Positions 27,600 through 38,814 are shown, counted from the stretch's first letter. The stretch: DNA of 64,000 bases from Papaver somniferum (GCF_003573695.1 NC_039358.1:100440117-100504116); one strand, 5' to 3'. Notes: a model not told the origin generated them from the sequence alone. Numbers and translations: made by a program.

Positions 27600-28950
27600 A
27601 TCAACAAGAGAGTAATTTGTAACCCTCCCCGACAGCGGTGCTAAAAATTTGATGGTCGGAAAACATACCGTCTTTTAATACCGTAAACGCACAATGCCGA
27701 GGATGTAGACAATAACATATACGGTTAGTTCCCACAAGGAGTGTGAAAATCACCATTAACTAATATCAATAATTAACTAATCAAGTCAATAATTCAAAAA
27801 TTTACGGATTGGTAGCTACGATTATAGAACTATGAAAGAAAAATAATAAAGGAAGTAGAAAAGGATGTGAAAGTGTTAAGGTTGAGGGAACACAAAATTG
27901 GTCAATTAACCCAATAACGACAATTTCTGGGTGAAAAAGACATGTAAAATTTGATACTGTTTAAATGGACGAGAATGTAAAAATAGCCAGGATGTAACCA
28001 GTTTCATCCTACCCATTTTCAAAAAAAAATTCTTATTCTTAATTTACATCAGGATGCATCCAGTTTCACCCTCGCTATTTTTTAAGTTTAAGCCAGGATG
28101 AATCTAGATTCATTCTTGCTATTTTTTTGGTGTCCATTTCACCCATACTAATTCTTACTCGTCCATTAGAACCATGTTTTAAAAATATTTGGACAATTGA
28201 CCCAATTTCTCTTTTGGGAATCCGTTGTAGGTTATGTTTCACTTCCGTTCTTTCACAACGGTCTCGATTTAACTCATGTAAAATAGCAAACCTATGTACT
28301 AATACATGAAAGATGTTTCATTTAAGAATCGCTAATAAGAATTATCAAAATGGTCGTTTGTTCTCACCTTAAGGTAGAATTCTTAAGCACTAAATGTACA
28401 TGGCGTATATATAGTTAAGAAAGATTCATAAGTCGGTTATTGGCAAGGTTCAATGAGTCCTTGTACTAACAATCTAACAATAAACTATACATTGATATAG
28501 AAACACAAATAAGTTCAATTGGTAGAAACTCTTATTTAAGAACACAAATAAATCAATCTAGAAGTTCATCCTTTCATCCTAACACGGATCTAGCTAAACA
28601 TGGCTTTCTCAAAAACCATAAAAGTATTAAAGAAAATCATTAGCTAATCCAAAGATGAAACTAAACAATAAAACTTCCAACCGTCGTTTATTATTGTTGA
28701 AGCCTTTCGTTGTCGGATCTCTCTTTGCTAGATTATCAGTTGGGTATTTATATGTTTGGAGAAAGTCTTCCACGAGTTGATCTTTGACTCCTTCCAAATC
28801 AACCACTTCCCTTTGAGCCTACGCCAATAGCCACCGATACCCAATCCAACTTTATTCTTGGTAATATTGCATAACACCGTCGAATCCCTAATTCTTCTTA
28901 ACACCGACCACAATGCAAATTTCCTCTATCTCACTCGAATCACAAGCCCA
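27600..28950. mobile_element. Mixed LTR-retrotransposon debris
   Basis: CCCTCCCCGACAGCGGTGCT at 27624-27643 is close to the inverted form of the TGGCGCCGTTGCCGGGGA primer-binding site of many gypsy elements. A minus-strand element may therefore have had its upstream LTR to the right. 27985-28125 has three spaced copies of a CAGGATGNATC...TTCATYCT(A/C)(C/G)C(C/T)ATTTT unit. No protein is recognisable. Confidence 0.35.
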
Positions 28951-28952
28951 TC

Positions 28953-30823
28953 TGAAAAGAAGAGGGTACCAAGCACACCATCAACTTTTTCGTTCGGCAA
29001 CCTTTATGGACAAAACCTAATATAATCACAAGTAGGTCAATATTAAAGACCCTTCAAGAAGATTGTATATAGAGTTTCTCTCTTTCTATTCCGTAATCAA
29101 TATCAAAGGTCCGTGTACCAGATTGTGTAGAAGAATTACTGGACGATCTTAAAAATTAACCAAGATCAATCTAGTATGTACCTGAATTGTACAAGATCCG
29201 AATTCTAATAAGTACGAGACTTGCAATCTATCTTCCAAGATATGAATTCGATAAGAACGAGTCTTGTTTGATCTTAATTAATAAGGGTTTAAACCTGAAA
29301 AAGGAGAGGGTCACTAGTACACCACTAACTTTTTCGTTCGGGAACCTATATGGAAAATCCTTGTACAATCTATACGTTCGGTTACGAAACTGTATTTAAT
29401 ATTTTTTAACAAGATAAACCTACTGTATTCCAAACTTTCCACGAACCGAATTCAACAAGAACGAGTCTTGTAGGTTATTTATATTTGAGTTAATACTATC
29501 TAGGTTTAGATACATATAACCTGTGATATCTCAATTATAAAGACAAAAACAATATAATGCGGAAAATAAATAACGCATATACCAAAGATTTTTGTTAACG
29601 AGAAAAATTACAATCTTGTAGAAAAATCGCGGGACCTAGTCCAAGTTGAACACATACTGATTTAAACGGTTACACCAATTACCTACTACTAGGTTTCGGA
29701 CTAGATGTAATACCTTCTTCAATTGTATTCGTGCACCTGTAAAACTCCTATCAGAACACCAATTCTCTCTAGGAATTCCTCTTGCAAAACTTTTGGTAGA
29801 ACCCCAATTCTCTTTAGAAGCTGCTCTTCGAAATCCTCTAGCAGAGTTTTAATTCTCTTTAGAATATACTCCTCAACAATTAGGGTTTACCGTTCCGTAT
29901 CCTAATTGATTCCTCCTCACAAGATCACCTAGAAGTAATCTAGAGATATCTTGATCTATCAAATCTAGATTTTATGAAAAACACCTAGATACAGGTTCTA
30001 TAACTTTCAAAGAAGATAGCTTGTCTGTGCTTTATGATCCCCAAGTAAGGTCTTTTAAAGTCTCACTCTTCTTCGTGAAGAGCAAAGATATGGAAAACAA
30101 CCTTATGCAACACACGCATAATTTTTCAAGGGATAGTTTGTGGTTACATGAAACCCCTATTTAAAGTGAATAATCAAGGCTAAATTGCTTGGAAAGAAAG
30201 TTATATTGTCTGGGAGAGGGAACACCAAGGATTTGACTAAAAAAAAGACCTTTACTCACGTATTTTCGTTTTAATTAGTTCACGAATTTTTGCCAAAAGT
30301 TCGTATACAATTTCCTATTCACGAACTGCCCTCGCAACACATAATAAGTGTTGCTTTAATAAATCACTCATAACTTCTTTGCTATAACTCCGAATTAAGT
30401 AATTCTTGGCTCGTTCAATTCGTATTCTCATTCACTACAACATGAGGACCTTTTCAAGGAAAAAGGTCATTCTCATAAAAGTAGTGGCCTCAGATATCCT
30501 CGAGCGTACACATATGTGTATATTTACCGTCATAGGAATTGTTTCATAGAGTGAGCACTTGTTTCGATAGATAGAGAGGTCGAGTAAACAAGAGAATCAA
30601 GTGTTTGTTACTAACCTTTAATGAAGTTCTCCAAGACGTCTTTGTGTAGTCAACAATATCCATTCATCTAGGATATCTTTGATTCTATTTTCTACTTCTT
30701 AAACCTAATATAGTTTGAAACTGAATTTTAGGAGACTAAATCAAGAATGCGTTTTGTCATCTAAATTTGAAAAATAATTTGACATACCAACGCAAGTGGG
30801 TTCAACCGACCAATGCTCTAATA
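28953..30823 (-). mobile_element. 3' LTR, SIRE/Maximus-like Ty1/copia family (copy C)
   Basis: On the minus strand it starts TATTAGAGCATTGGTCGG at 30823 and ends CCCTCTTCTTTTCA at 28953. It matches the ends of copies A and B but is shorter (about 1.87 kb). The end segment is duplicated: TGAAAAGAAGAGGG at 28953 and TGAAAAAGGAGAGGG at 29296 are each followed by similar text (ACTTTTTCGTTCGG). A polypurine tract lies immediately upstream (30824-30840), so this is the downstream LTR of a larger element. Confidence 0.7.
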
Positions 30824-30840
30824 ATATCCCCCTTGTCAGT
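30824..30840 (-). other. Polypurine tract and 3' internal end of copy C
   Basis: Minus strand reads ACTGACAAGGGGGATAT next to the LTR start, preceded by TTTTGTCACTAAA. This GTCAxxAAxxxxxAAGGGGGA form before TGTTAGAGCA is characteristic of SIRE/Maximus copia elements. It is the basis for assigning the LTR family. Confidence 0.65.
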
Positions 30841-30870
30841 TTTAGTGACAAAATAATTTTACATATGCTC

Positions 30871-33704
30871 TGAAAAGGCGAGGGTACCCAAATATACCTC
30901 AAGCTAAAACTTTTCCTTCCTATAAGTCATTTCTCCGAAAGTGATTGTCTATGGACAGAGTCGAGACAATGCAACTAATAGGTTCACACTTCGTGTGATC
31001 GTCTATGGATACGAGATCGAGACAATACAACAACGAAGTATGTTTACTTGATAAAAAAAGGTTCGGACTTAACCAAACACAATAGGATTACTTATCAAGT
31101 AAATAGGAATTAATTAACGTTTGTGTAATTTACTTTAATTATAATAAAACAATTATAATGCGGAAATATAAAGTAAATGACACAGCAAGATTTTGTTAAT
31201 GAGGAAACCGCAAATGCAGAAAAACCCCGGGACCTTGTCCAGAATTGAATACTCTCAGGATTAAGCCGCTATACAAAATAAACTAACTTCGTATAGTTGG
31301 GACCAAACAACTAAACCTTAGTTCACCTAGTTCCGTCTTTATTCCCACTCCTCCAACTTATGAATAAGTCACGTACTTGGAACAATTCCTTTGGTTCGTA
31401 TTCCAAACAGTAAAGGAACAACAAATCTGTTTGGTATCAACTCTCTTCAACCAAGTGATATGAGTTGGACAAAGGCTCTTCTGTTTATCTCAAATAAACT
31501 CCTTCGTCAGGTCCTTAGATCTATCTTATGTTCAATTACCAAAGTAATCGTAAGATATTGCAATCAATACTTTTAATCACAAAGAATTATATTGATGCCG
31601 ATCTACTCAACTAATCAATCTAATCTACTACAAGGATAAACCTATTATAGTTGGATCCTCTTTTTACCGAAACAAGTATTGTGCACACCAAAGATTATAA
31701 ACCCAAGTCAGAAATCTTCTATCTTTTATTTGTCTTCAAATCTTCTTAAATCTTCAATAAACACCTGCACACAACTACTTGAATCTCTTGTGATTAATCA
31801 CACACAGAACAGTGTCTGTTAACAATGGATTATCACAAGATCGTTTTTAGAACTAACAACAGTCTAAAGATCCCTGTCGAAACTCTGAACTAGTTTGAGT
31901 GAATCTTATATCAGAAGAGAAGATTCTCAAGAATAAACAAACTAGGTGCAATCAGATTTCAACCACCGTTAGGCAATCAAATCAATGAAAACAAAAGAGA
32001 AACCGCAATTATCTAGTTTCCCACCAACGGTACACGCTAGAGCTTCTCAATCCCAAAGAAGACTTTAAACTGAACGGTCGTAAGAGATTTCGCCTAATTA
32101 GGTTACTCTCCTCTCCGAATATGTGGCTTCACCAGTAACAGCACAACCGAGGAAGTTTACTGTCACGAAAGATTAGTTTGCTAGAAATGCAAACTTCAAG
32201 TATTTATAGACAAGGAAGTTTGGACACCAAGGAATTTCCAAAACGGAAAATATTCTCAAGATGTGCAATATAATTTCCAAATTCGGTTTTCATAATTCCT
32301 GGAAATGCTTTGTTCAAAATAATGACCGAAAATCTCCTTGGAAAATCTTTAACTAGTAAATGCACATTACTAATTCTTATTTTCCATATATAAAATTAAA
32401 AACCTTAATTAAAAGATTCTTAACTTATTTAATTTCGATCCTGAGATATTTTCTTCCTTCTAGGTGTTAAGGAATAACTTTGAACAATAAAAGATACGCA
32501 TTACTGCACATGTTCAAAGTGTGTCGACATCCTTACTTTGTAAGTCCTCTTTCATACTTACACACTTGAAACCGATTTGTCACACTTCCAAACAAGTTTA
32601 GAATTGGTTCATCTGACTTTCAAGAACTATGTGATTGATCAAGAAAACTCAATCACAAATCATGGGTTTAACGGTTCTACCAAAACAAGTTTCGGTTCTA
32701 CCTCCATGTGAGTACTGTGCATAGACACACTAGCTTTCCAAAATTCGGTTGACTAGGTATTATGATCGGTTCTCCACATTAACATGGTATCTAACTTATA
32801 TGTGTTGCACATGTCCATAGGATCGGTTCCCCTTTGCCTAAAAACGTGTTGCACATGTCCATAGGATCGGTTCCCCTTTCTTCTATAAACCTTGTTGCAC
32901 CTCATACAAGGATCGATTCCCCTTTGTGATGTGTTGCACCTCTTACTAGGATCGGTTCCCCTTTACCCAGAGTTGGTCTTACAAACACACAAACTCGATC
33001 ATACCATCTCAGGTGATTACTTAAGATCGGTTTCACTAATAAAAGTCATACCAATACATAAGTCAGGCCTTATGTGAATAGTTTTACCAAGAACACAAAC
33101 AAGTCATGAGCGGTTATACTAATCACACATATTGGTCGATCATAAGATATGCAATGAATAACAATCCCAATAACGCCTAGCGATTTCCTTTTCGATTCAC
33201 AAAACAAGTTCATGAACTTACTTCCTTAAAACACATGTAAAACATTGTTTCCTAGGATGAAATCCTCACCTCATACCCATACATAATCACAATAGCATTT
33301 AAACGATTATGTCGATGTCTTATATACAAAGTTTAATGGTTAAGAAATAAACCTCGTATTGTATTCCTTAATACTACGTCTATCTAGAGTGTTCATGCTT
33401 CACAGTTTTGTTTTCAATATGCACGACTTGAAATATACGCTAGGGAATGAAACAGTTCAAGTCAAATATAACTAACCTCAAGTGGAAGGATGATGTTGTG
33501 GTTGTAGCTCCTTACTTCTTCACTTCTTCAAGTCTTCGTTATACTTATAATGTCTCATATCCTAATACTTTCAATCTAACCTATACGAAGTTGACTCTAG
33601 TACATTAATCAATCGACTCTTAAATGAGTTTTGGTTCACTAAAATATGACAACCAAACTTGACATACCAACGCTTGGTGGGTTCAACTGATCTATGCTCT
33701 AACA
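30871..33704 (-). mobile_element. Solo LTR, SIRE/Maximus-like Ty1/copia family (copy B)
   Basis: A 2834-bp repeat that starts TGTTAGAGCATAGATC on the minus strand at 33704 and ends CCTCGCCTTTTCA at 30871. It is flanked by TGCTC on both sides (30866-30870 and 33705-33709), a perfect 5-bp duplication, with no internal coding region. It sits about 45 bp inside the older element C. It is the inverted relative of copy A: same termini, TATAAATA at 32208-32201, and a U3 array with the same core motif. Confidence 0.85.
32745..33000 (-). repeat. Tandem array in LTR U3 of copy B, core AACCGATCC
   Basis: Plus-strand text shows GGATCGGTTCCCCTTTG four times, each preceded by a variant of GTTGCACATGTCCATA or GTTGCACCTCATACAA (unit about 50 bp). 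Read on the LTR strand the core is GGGGAACCGATCC. It lies 700-960 bp from the LTR start, the same place as the array of copy A. Confidence 0.8.
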
Positions 33705-34235
33705 TGCTCTAAATCCACTATGCTTCTTGATTTGTTGAATTTTCAACGTCTTCGATTCTGCAAGTCTTCATTTTGTACTTGTTGAAGATTCATAACATGA
33801 TACATGTGTATCATTCTCTCTCCGAGAACTAGTAATTCTCAAGACGGATTGGGGATACAATTGTAATTTAGAAGGGATTACTGATTTAAGGAAATATTCC
33901 TAAGGAAAATAGATTCCTAAGAGGTTTGGGAAACCAAACTAAATTAAGGAAGTATACCTAGACAAGGAAATACTTTCTAGACAAGGTAATATTCCTAGAA
34001 AGGGAAATATACCTAGAAAAGGAATTATTCCTAGATAAGGAAATAGATTTCTAGAAGGTTTGGGAAAACATTAAAGCTATAAATAGAGATGTTTAGCTCA
34101 TAGCTTAAGACATATAGAGAGTGTGGTTTGACACCTAGAAAAGGAGGTTTAACACACATACCTAGAGAGAAGTTTATGAGACAATTAATTATTATAGAAG
34201 CAAGCTTAGCAAACAGTTTAGGGTTAACTATTACA
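33705..34235 (+). repeat. Internal remnant plus 20-bp-type tandem repeats with promoter-like segment
   Basis: 33710-33800 continues the 3' internal region of element C. 33885-34065 holds 7-9 imperfect copies of AAGGAAATATTCCTAG, a self-complementary unit (GGAATATTCC-like). It is followed by CTATAAATAGAG at 34078-34089, a good TATA box on the plus strand, probably from an LTR of another family in plus orientation. Confidence 0.5.
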
Positions 34236-35247
34236 TTAAAGTTCTAGGGACCTTAGTCGCAAATAGAGTTCGCAAACGAACCTGAGTTCATGAGTATGAA
34301 AATCCATACTTGCCGATTTTAGAACTTGACCATTGTGTTCGCAAACTGAGTACGCGAACAAGAGTTCCGGACTTTGGCTTTGTCCAGCCGTTAGCAAACA
34401 GAGTACGCGAACATCAGTTCCGTACTTGGCCTTGTCTATCCCGTTTGAAACACAGGGTGCGCGAACAACAACTCTGGACATTTTCACAAGTAAACCAGTT
34501 CGTAAACAACGTTCGAAAACAATAATTGCGGACCTGAACTAGACTTACACAGTTAGCATACAAAGTATACAACCTGTATTATATCCAGACATGGTAGTCG
34601 TTCTAAAACTCTCACTTAATCGTTGAAACATCCTTAGAAGACAACAATGGTAATCTTACACATACCACTAGCTTCAAGTAGTTTTCAAGTGATTAATAGG
34701 TCAATACGAAACTTCCCAAGTTGACATCAAATGATTGTCTCACACACATCATGTAAGATGTTCAAGGTAATTTTCACATGATCGTCTTTGAATTAATATT
34801 TAATTTCCAACAAATAAATTGTCTCCAACTAAACTTTTCAAGAATACGATGAACATAGCTAAAACTAAAAGCTTCCGACACATATTTCGAGAAATAGATA
34901 AGCGAGATAAACTCAGCTCAAAATATCAAATGTGTATAATGTAAAAGTCTATATAGATATACGACTTAGTCTCATTAGAAGATAGAATAGAATAGACTTA
35001 TGAGTGATAGATAAGTTTTAGTCTCCATATACCTTTTGTTGATGAAGTTCCTCCAAGCTCTTCAGTAGATCCTCTTCTTTAATTGGTGAACGTTGTGAAG
35101 TCTAAAGCTCAACTACACACTTCTATCCTAATCCGAGACATAGCTATAAGTAGATTAGAAATCAAGTATATAGTTTTGATCAACTAAACGTGAAAAACAA
35201 GCTTGAAATAGCAACGCTTGAGAGTTCGACCGAGCAATGCTCTAACA
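34236..35247 (-). mobile_element. SIRE-like LTR fragment (copy E) with its own tandem array
   Basis: On the minus strand it begins TGTTAGAGCATTGCTCGG at 35247 and shares the first 250 bp layout with other copies (GATGAAGTTC...CCTC on plus near 35040). 34255-34545 has five copies of a unit of about 60 bp centred on AGTACGCGAACAAGAGTTCC on the plus strand. The downstream half of the LTR, with TATA box and terminal sequence, is missing. Confidence 0.6.
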
Positions 35248-36175
35248 GTAGGCATGTGAACATACAAACAATAATAATGCACAGGACCAAAGAGATTTTG
35301 TGAATAAAGTTGTCTTAGAAGTTTATATGAGAGATAAAAAAATGTACAATAACCATGGTCAAGGTATGCAGAACGAGTATACATAACCTTGGGAAGTTCA
35401 TTGCGCTTTTGCCTTTGTTCCGAAACTAGGTCAGATTGACCAGGTATGCATACCGAGTATGCGTACCTTTGGCAGCTGCAGATTCAGATCCAAAAGGTAT
35501 GCATACCAGGTATGTGTACTCTTAGCAGTTCGCGAAGTCAGATCGAAAAGGCATGGGTACTGGGTATTCGTACCTTCAGCAACTCTCGAACCCATATCAA
35601 AAGGGTATGCATACCGGGTATGCGTACGTTATGCAGTTCACGAAATACAGATCGACTTAGTATGCATATTGGGTATGCGTACTCTAAATATTTTGTGCAT
35701 TTATCTCATAATCAATTTCGAAGCAATCCTAATATCCGTAGACAGTTCATGCACTTTTTGCTTGGGCAATATTCAAAAGATCAATTTAGACAAAAAATAG
35801 TTTGTGAACAATGAATTGTTCAAACTGATATTACTAAAAACCTATAAACATCCATTGCTCGAATCATATTTCGAGGGTTTAAACTTTAAACGAGAAAAGT
35901 TTGAACTCGAAATTTCTTCTTTGCAGTATTAAATCAGCTAAAATCATACGACATAGTCTCATAAGATAGAATGGTACATGCAATGAGTAAATAGGATAGG
36001 TCAGTCTTCACATACCTCTTTGTTGATGAAGTTCTCGCAAATGTCTTCGTTTGTTCTTCAGTCTTCAATCTTCAAGGGTATTTGGTGATATCTGATACTC
36101 AACTATCATGATGTAATCCTAGTCCTAGACTTGACTTTAGTAGACTAGAAATCGAGATATAATTTTGTATATCTA
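35248..36175 (-). mobile_element. SIRE-like LTR fragment (copy F) with its own tandem array
   Basis: 36000-36170 matches the start region of the LTR family (plus-strand CTTTGTTGATGAAGTTCTC, and TCCTAGTCCTAGACTTGA-like text near 36120). 35400-35700 is a tandem array of a unit of about 60 bp with GGTATGCATACCGGGTATGC, five copies. A piece near 35270-35310 resembles the LTR 3' portion (CAAAGAGATTTTGTGAAT). Neither LTR end is present. Confidence 0.6.
35440..35700. repeat. Tandem array, palindromic core GGTATGCATACC
   Basis: Five units of about 60 bp. Each has a double core of GTATGCATACC followed by GGGTATGCGTACC-like sequence, then a spacer GCAGTTC(G/A)CGAA with AGATCGA. Long open frames across this array are by-products of the repeat and are not genes. 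Confidence 0.8.
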
Positions 36176-36915
36176 ACATTGACTTAGTAGTCCGAGACTT
36201 AAGTACCATGCGTCTTATGGTTGGTTTATATGACCCAACCGTAAATTGCTCTGAAAATCTAAAAATTTAAATAAATCTCTAAAATTTTGTCACCGGAATC
36301 GCTCATAACGGTTGGTTTATCAAAACATAGGTTTTTCCAAAGAAATCTCCAAAAAGAAGAAGAAAAAAAAAGTCTCTCCACTTATGCTTTCCACCAAAAT
36401 ATTTCTTAATTGAATTTAATTTATTGACTAAGTATAAAAGAAATCATTAATATAATCATTAACTAGTTAAATGATTAACACTAACTATATGAACGTGGTT
36501 TAGCCATTATGAAAAATATTTAGATAAGCCGATTTTAAAATTACTAATTAGCGATCCATTTTTGTCTTATTACAAGACCCCCTCTGTTGGATTTAGCAGT
36601 CCCCGTACGAGGTTTCAAATGAAAATCTCAAATACAACGTATGCCTAACACGAGTTTCTCACTGGTACCTAAATCACCTGAAAGTTCCTGTTGCCCTCCG
36701 CTAAGCCGTTTGCCTTCGAGGGCCCTAGGTTCTTTGGAATAAACTGGGGGATTCAGATATAATTTTCCAAAATATATTCAAAGTAGCTCTTATATCTATA
36801 ATATCTCAGCTTGGTCAAAACAAACCGTCTAGGTTGCCATTCAGTGTATGTGAATCGCCAAGTTTATAAATAGATTAAAAATTACGAGTTGCAAATTAGT
36901 ATGTAAGAAGATAAG
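36176..36915. other. Intergenic, no gene seen
   Basis: Contains CCAACCGTAAATTG and AACGGTTGGTTTAT near 36235-36320, reminiscent of the ACCGTAA-rich repeat family, then AT-rich DNA. No coding sequence is recognised. Confidence 0.3.
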
Positions 36916-36924
36916 ATAAACTTA

Positions 36925-37290
36925 GGGATATTTTGACTTTGGGTCCCATAAAATGGTATACCTTTGCATTTGGAGCCTAACTTTGTCCAGCTTTGAGTTT
37001 GGGTCCCGGTCAAAGGTTGACTATTCTTGACCATCCAACAATCAGTTAAATATGGGTTATTTTAACAAAAATATTACTTTTTATTTATTTACTAACTCTA
37101 CCAAGTTATCCAAGACAGTGAAATGACTAACGAAAACGTTTTATTTTTATTAAAATATCTCATATTTAACTGATTGTTGGATGGTCAAGAATAGTCAATC
37201 TTTGACCGGGACCCAAACTCAAAACTGGACAAAATTAGGCTCCAAATGCAAAGGTATACCATTTTATGGGACCCAAAGTCAAAATGTCCC
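36925..37290. mobile_element. Mutator-type MITE with long terminal inverted repeats
   Basis: A 366-bp foldback element. The first 140 or so bases (GGGATATTTTGACTTTGGGT...) are repeated inverted at the other end (...ACCCAAAGTCAAAATGTCCC) with only a handful of mismatches, around a centre of about 80 bp. Both sides carry ATAAACTTA (36916-36924 and 37291-37299), a perfect 9-bp target duplication as produced by Mutator-like transposases. It encodes nothing, so it depends on a transposase elsewhere. Confidence 0.9.
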
Positions 37291-37353
37291 ATAAACTTAT
37301 ACTGCTAATTTAAAAAACACAAGACGTGCTGTATCTGTGTATATATTCGTCTA

Positions 37354-37620
37354 TTGGGTGTCAAGGACAACGGAGAGTCGCTAATGGAACCGCTAATTAT
37401 ATTCTTCATAGTTTTTGGTTGCATCTTCGTTCCTTTCGGGTTGATGATGGTTGGTCGTTGTGTTAATACTAACAAATTTGGTGACATATTGAAAATAAAG
37501 GAGGAAAGAAGAGAAAATATTCATCCAAACAGTCATATCAGCGGAGATGCGGTTATTAAGGTAGGCGGACCTGCCACCTATGATAGGGGCGTCGGTAAAA
37601 GTGGTGGTGGTGGTTGCTAG
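37354..37620 (+). CDS. Possible small membrane protein, 88 codons
   Basis: Not recognised. The frame reads MGVKDNGESLMEPLI, then a hydrophobic stretch with IIFFIVFGCIFVPFGLMMVG (one membrane segment), then a polar tail with KIKEERRENIHPNS, ending in a Gly-rich GKSGGGGC. It starts 64 bp from the MITE. A longer open frame (123 codons) overlaps on the minus strand (37764-37393), so chance cannot be excluded. No promoter is identified. Confidence 0.2.
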   Translation: MGVKDNGESLMEPLIIFFIVFGCIFVPFGLMMVGRCVNTNKFGDILKIKEERRENIHPNSHISGDAVIKVGGPATYDRGVGKSGGGGC

Positions 37621-38263
37621 TTGAGTCGTAGAACTAGAGATGTGAATATAAGCTATCTTATGTACAAAAATATGAGAAAACATCTTATGATATTCTCTAA
37701 TTTCTTCATTTTCCCAACAAAGATTTGGTAGCCTTGTAATCTTGTTTGCACTCACTCTATCCATTAATTATAAACGTCTCGATCTTTTCATAAAATAGAG
37801 GACTCCCCTCAGGTAAAAGTTACGGCTGGTTAAATTCGAGTTTTTGTTAGGCTGCAACTTCCATTCTCATTTTAAACGTTGTAACCAGTTCAAAAGTGAT
37901 TGGCGAATCAACAGACGAAATTTGGAATTTAGCTATAGAGAAAAATCAGCAGGCCCTCCTAACTTCCTGAAATCAACTCCTCAATCACAGTTCTATATCA
38001 ACGAACATAATATAAGTAATTATGGAATAAAAGGTTTGGCGACAAATGATAACTGGACAAGGTGATCCGGATCGGAAATATTATAACAAATTTTGAAAGG
38101 TAAACATTTTCTCATCCTTGATTTTTCATATATACAGGCGTGAATGTGTTTTAAAAGCACATAAACTCGCACATTGACTTCAAGAATCAACTGGCATTTC
38201 CAGATCTCCATTTGTATAAATCCTAGCTAGGGGTAGTAAAAGAAAAAAGAGAAAAATCTATGT

Positions 38264-38806
38264 TCAAAGTAAATCGTCCCCGAAGAGATAGAGAATTCGC
38301 TCAACAGCCCAGCTGGGCTCGGATTTACCTGCAGTGGCACAGGTCGTTAATGGCACTGACATAATGGGCAGTAACAATGAAGTCCTACACAGAGGGCAAG
38401 TCTTCTGATCGTTGTGGTTGAACCATCTGTCTATGCATTCGCTGTGAAAAACATGACAGCAATTCCTAAGCTCTCTCACCTTATCATTTCCCGTCAATTC
38501 ATTCAAACACACTGCACATGTTTTACAGTTTTCTAATCTTCCATCAGCAACCATCTCTTCATAGGTCGTCACATCATCATCATGGAGTCTTGAATAATGA
38601 GCCATCGTCGTCAACAATTGCGATGCAGTGGTGGTTGAATATTCATCAGAACTACTAGTACTGCTGCAATATCTGATAATGCAGTCAAGACCACGACCTA
38701 TGTGTCGGAGCCCTGGGACCCAGTAAAACGCTATTCGGGTCACGGCCAGAATGATTGCTGCTTTGCATGTTAGATGTGTTAGTATCAAACTAGAAGCAAA
38801 ACTCAT
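38264..38806 (-). CDS. RING-H2 zinc-finger protein (probable E3 ubiquitin ligase)
   Basis: Intronless, 180 residues. N-terminal residues 5-30 are hydrophobic (LILTHLTCKAAIIL...IAFYWV), a likely membrane anchor. A Ser/Thr-rich linker follows. The RING-H2 finger is at 97-140: C97-x2-C100, C116-x-H118, H121-x2-C124, C137-x2-C140, with the conserved Trp after CIDR (128) and CPLCR. All eight zinc ligands are present, and RING-H2 proteins of this form bind an E2 enzyme and transfer ubiquitin. The layout (short, anchored, CAVCLNEL...LRNCCHVFHSECIDRW) resembles the BRH1/RHA2 and small ATL groups; substrate unknown. A TTTAAATA box lies on the minus strand near 38896-38903, about 95 bp upstream of the ATG. 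No defect is seen. Confidence 0.9.
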   Translation of the reverse strand: MSFASSLILTHLTCKAAIILAVTRIAFYWVPGLRHIGRGLDCIIRYCSSTSSSDEYSTTTASQLLTTMAHYSRLHDDDVTTYEEMVADGRLENCKTCAVCLNELTGNDKVRELRNCCHVFHSECIDRWFNHNDQKTCPLCRTSLLLPIMSVPLTTCATAGKSEPSWAVERILYLFGDDLL

Positions 38807-38814
38807 TTTGTTGA

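Noticed and set aside
34236..34542. Overlapping open frames on both strands
   Set aside because: By-products of the tandem array in LTR copy E; open in three frames at once.
35446..35814. Open frames of 113-122 codons on the plus strand
   Set aside because: They run through the 60-bp tandem array of LTR copy F; the translated repeats mirror the DNA repeat in several frames and match no protein.
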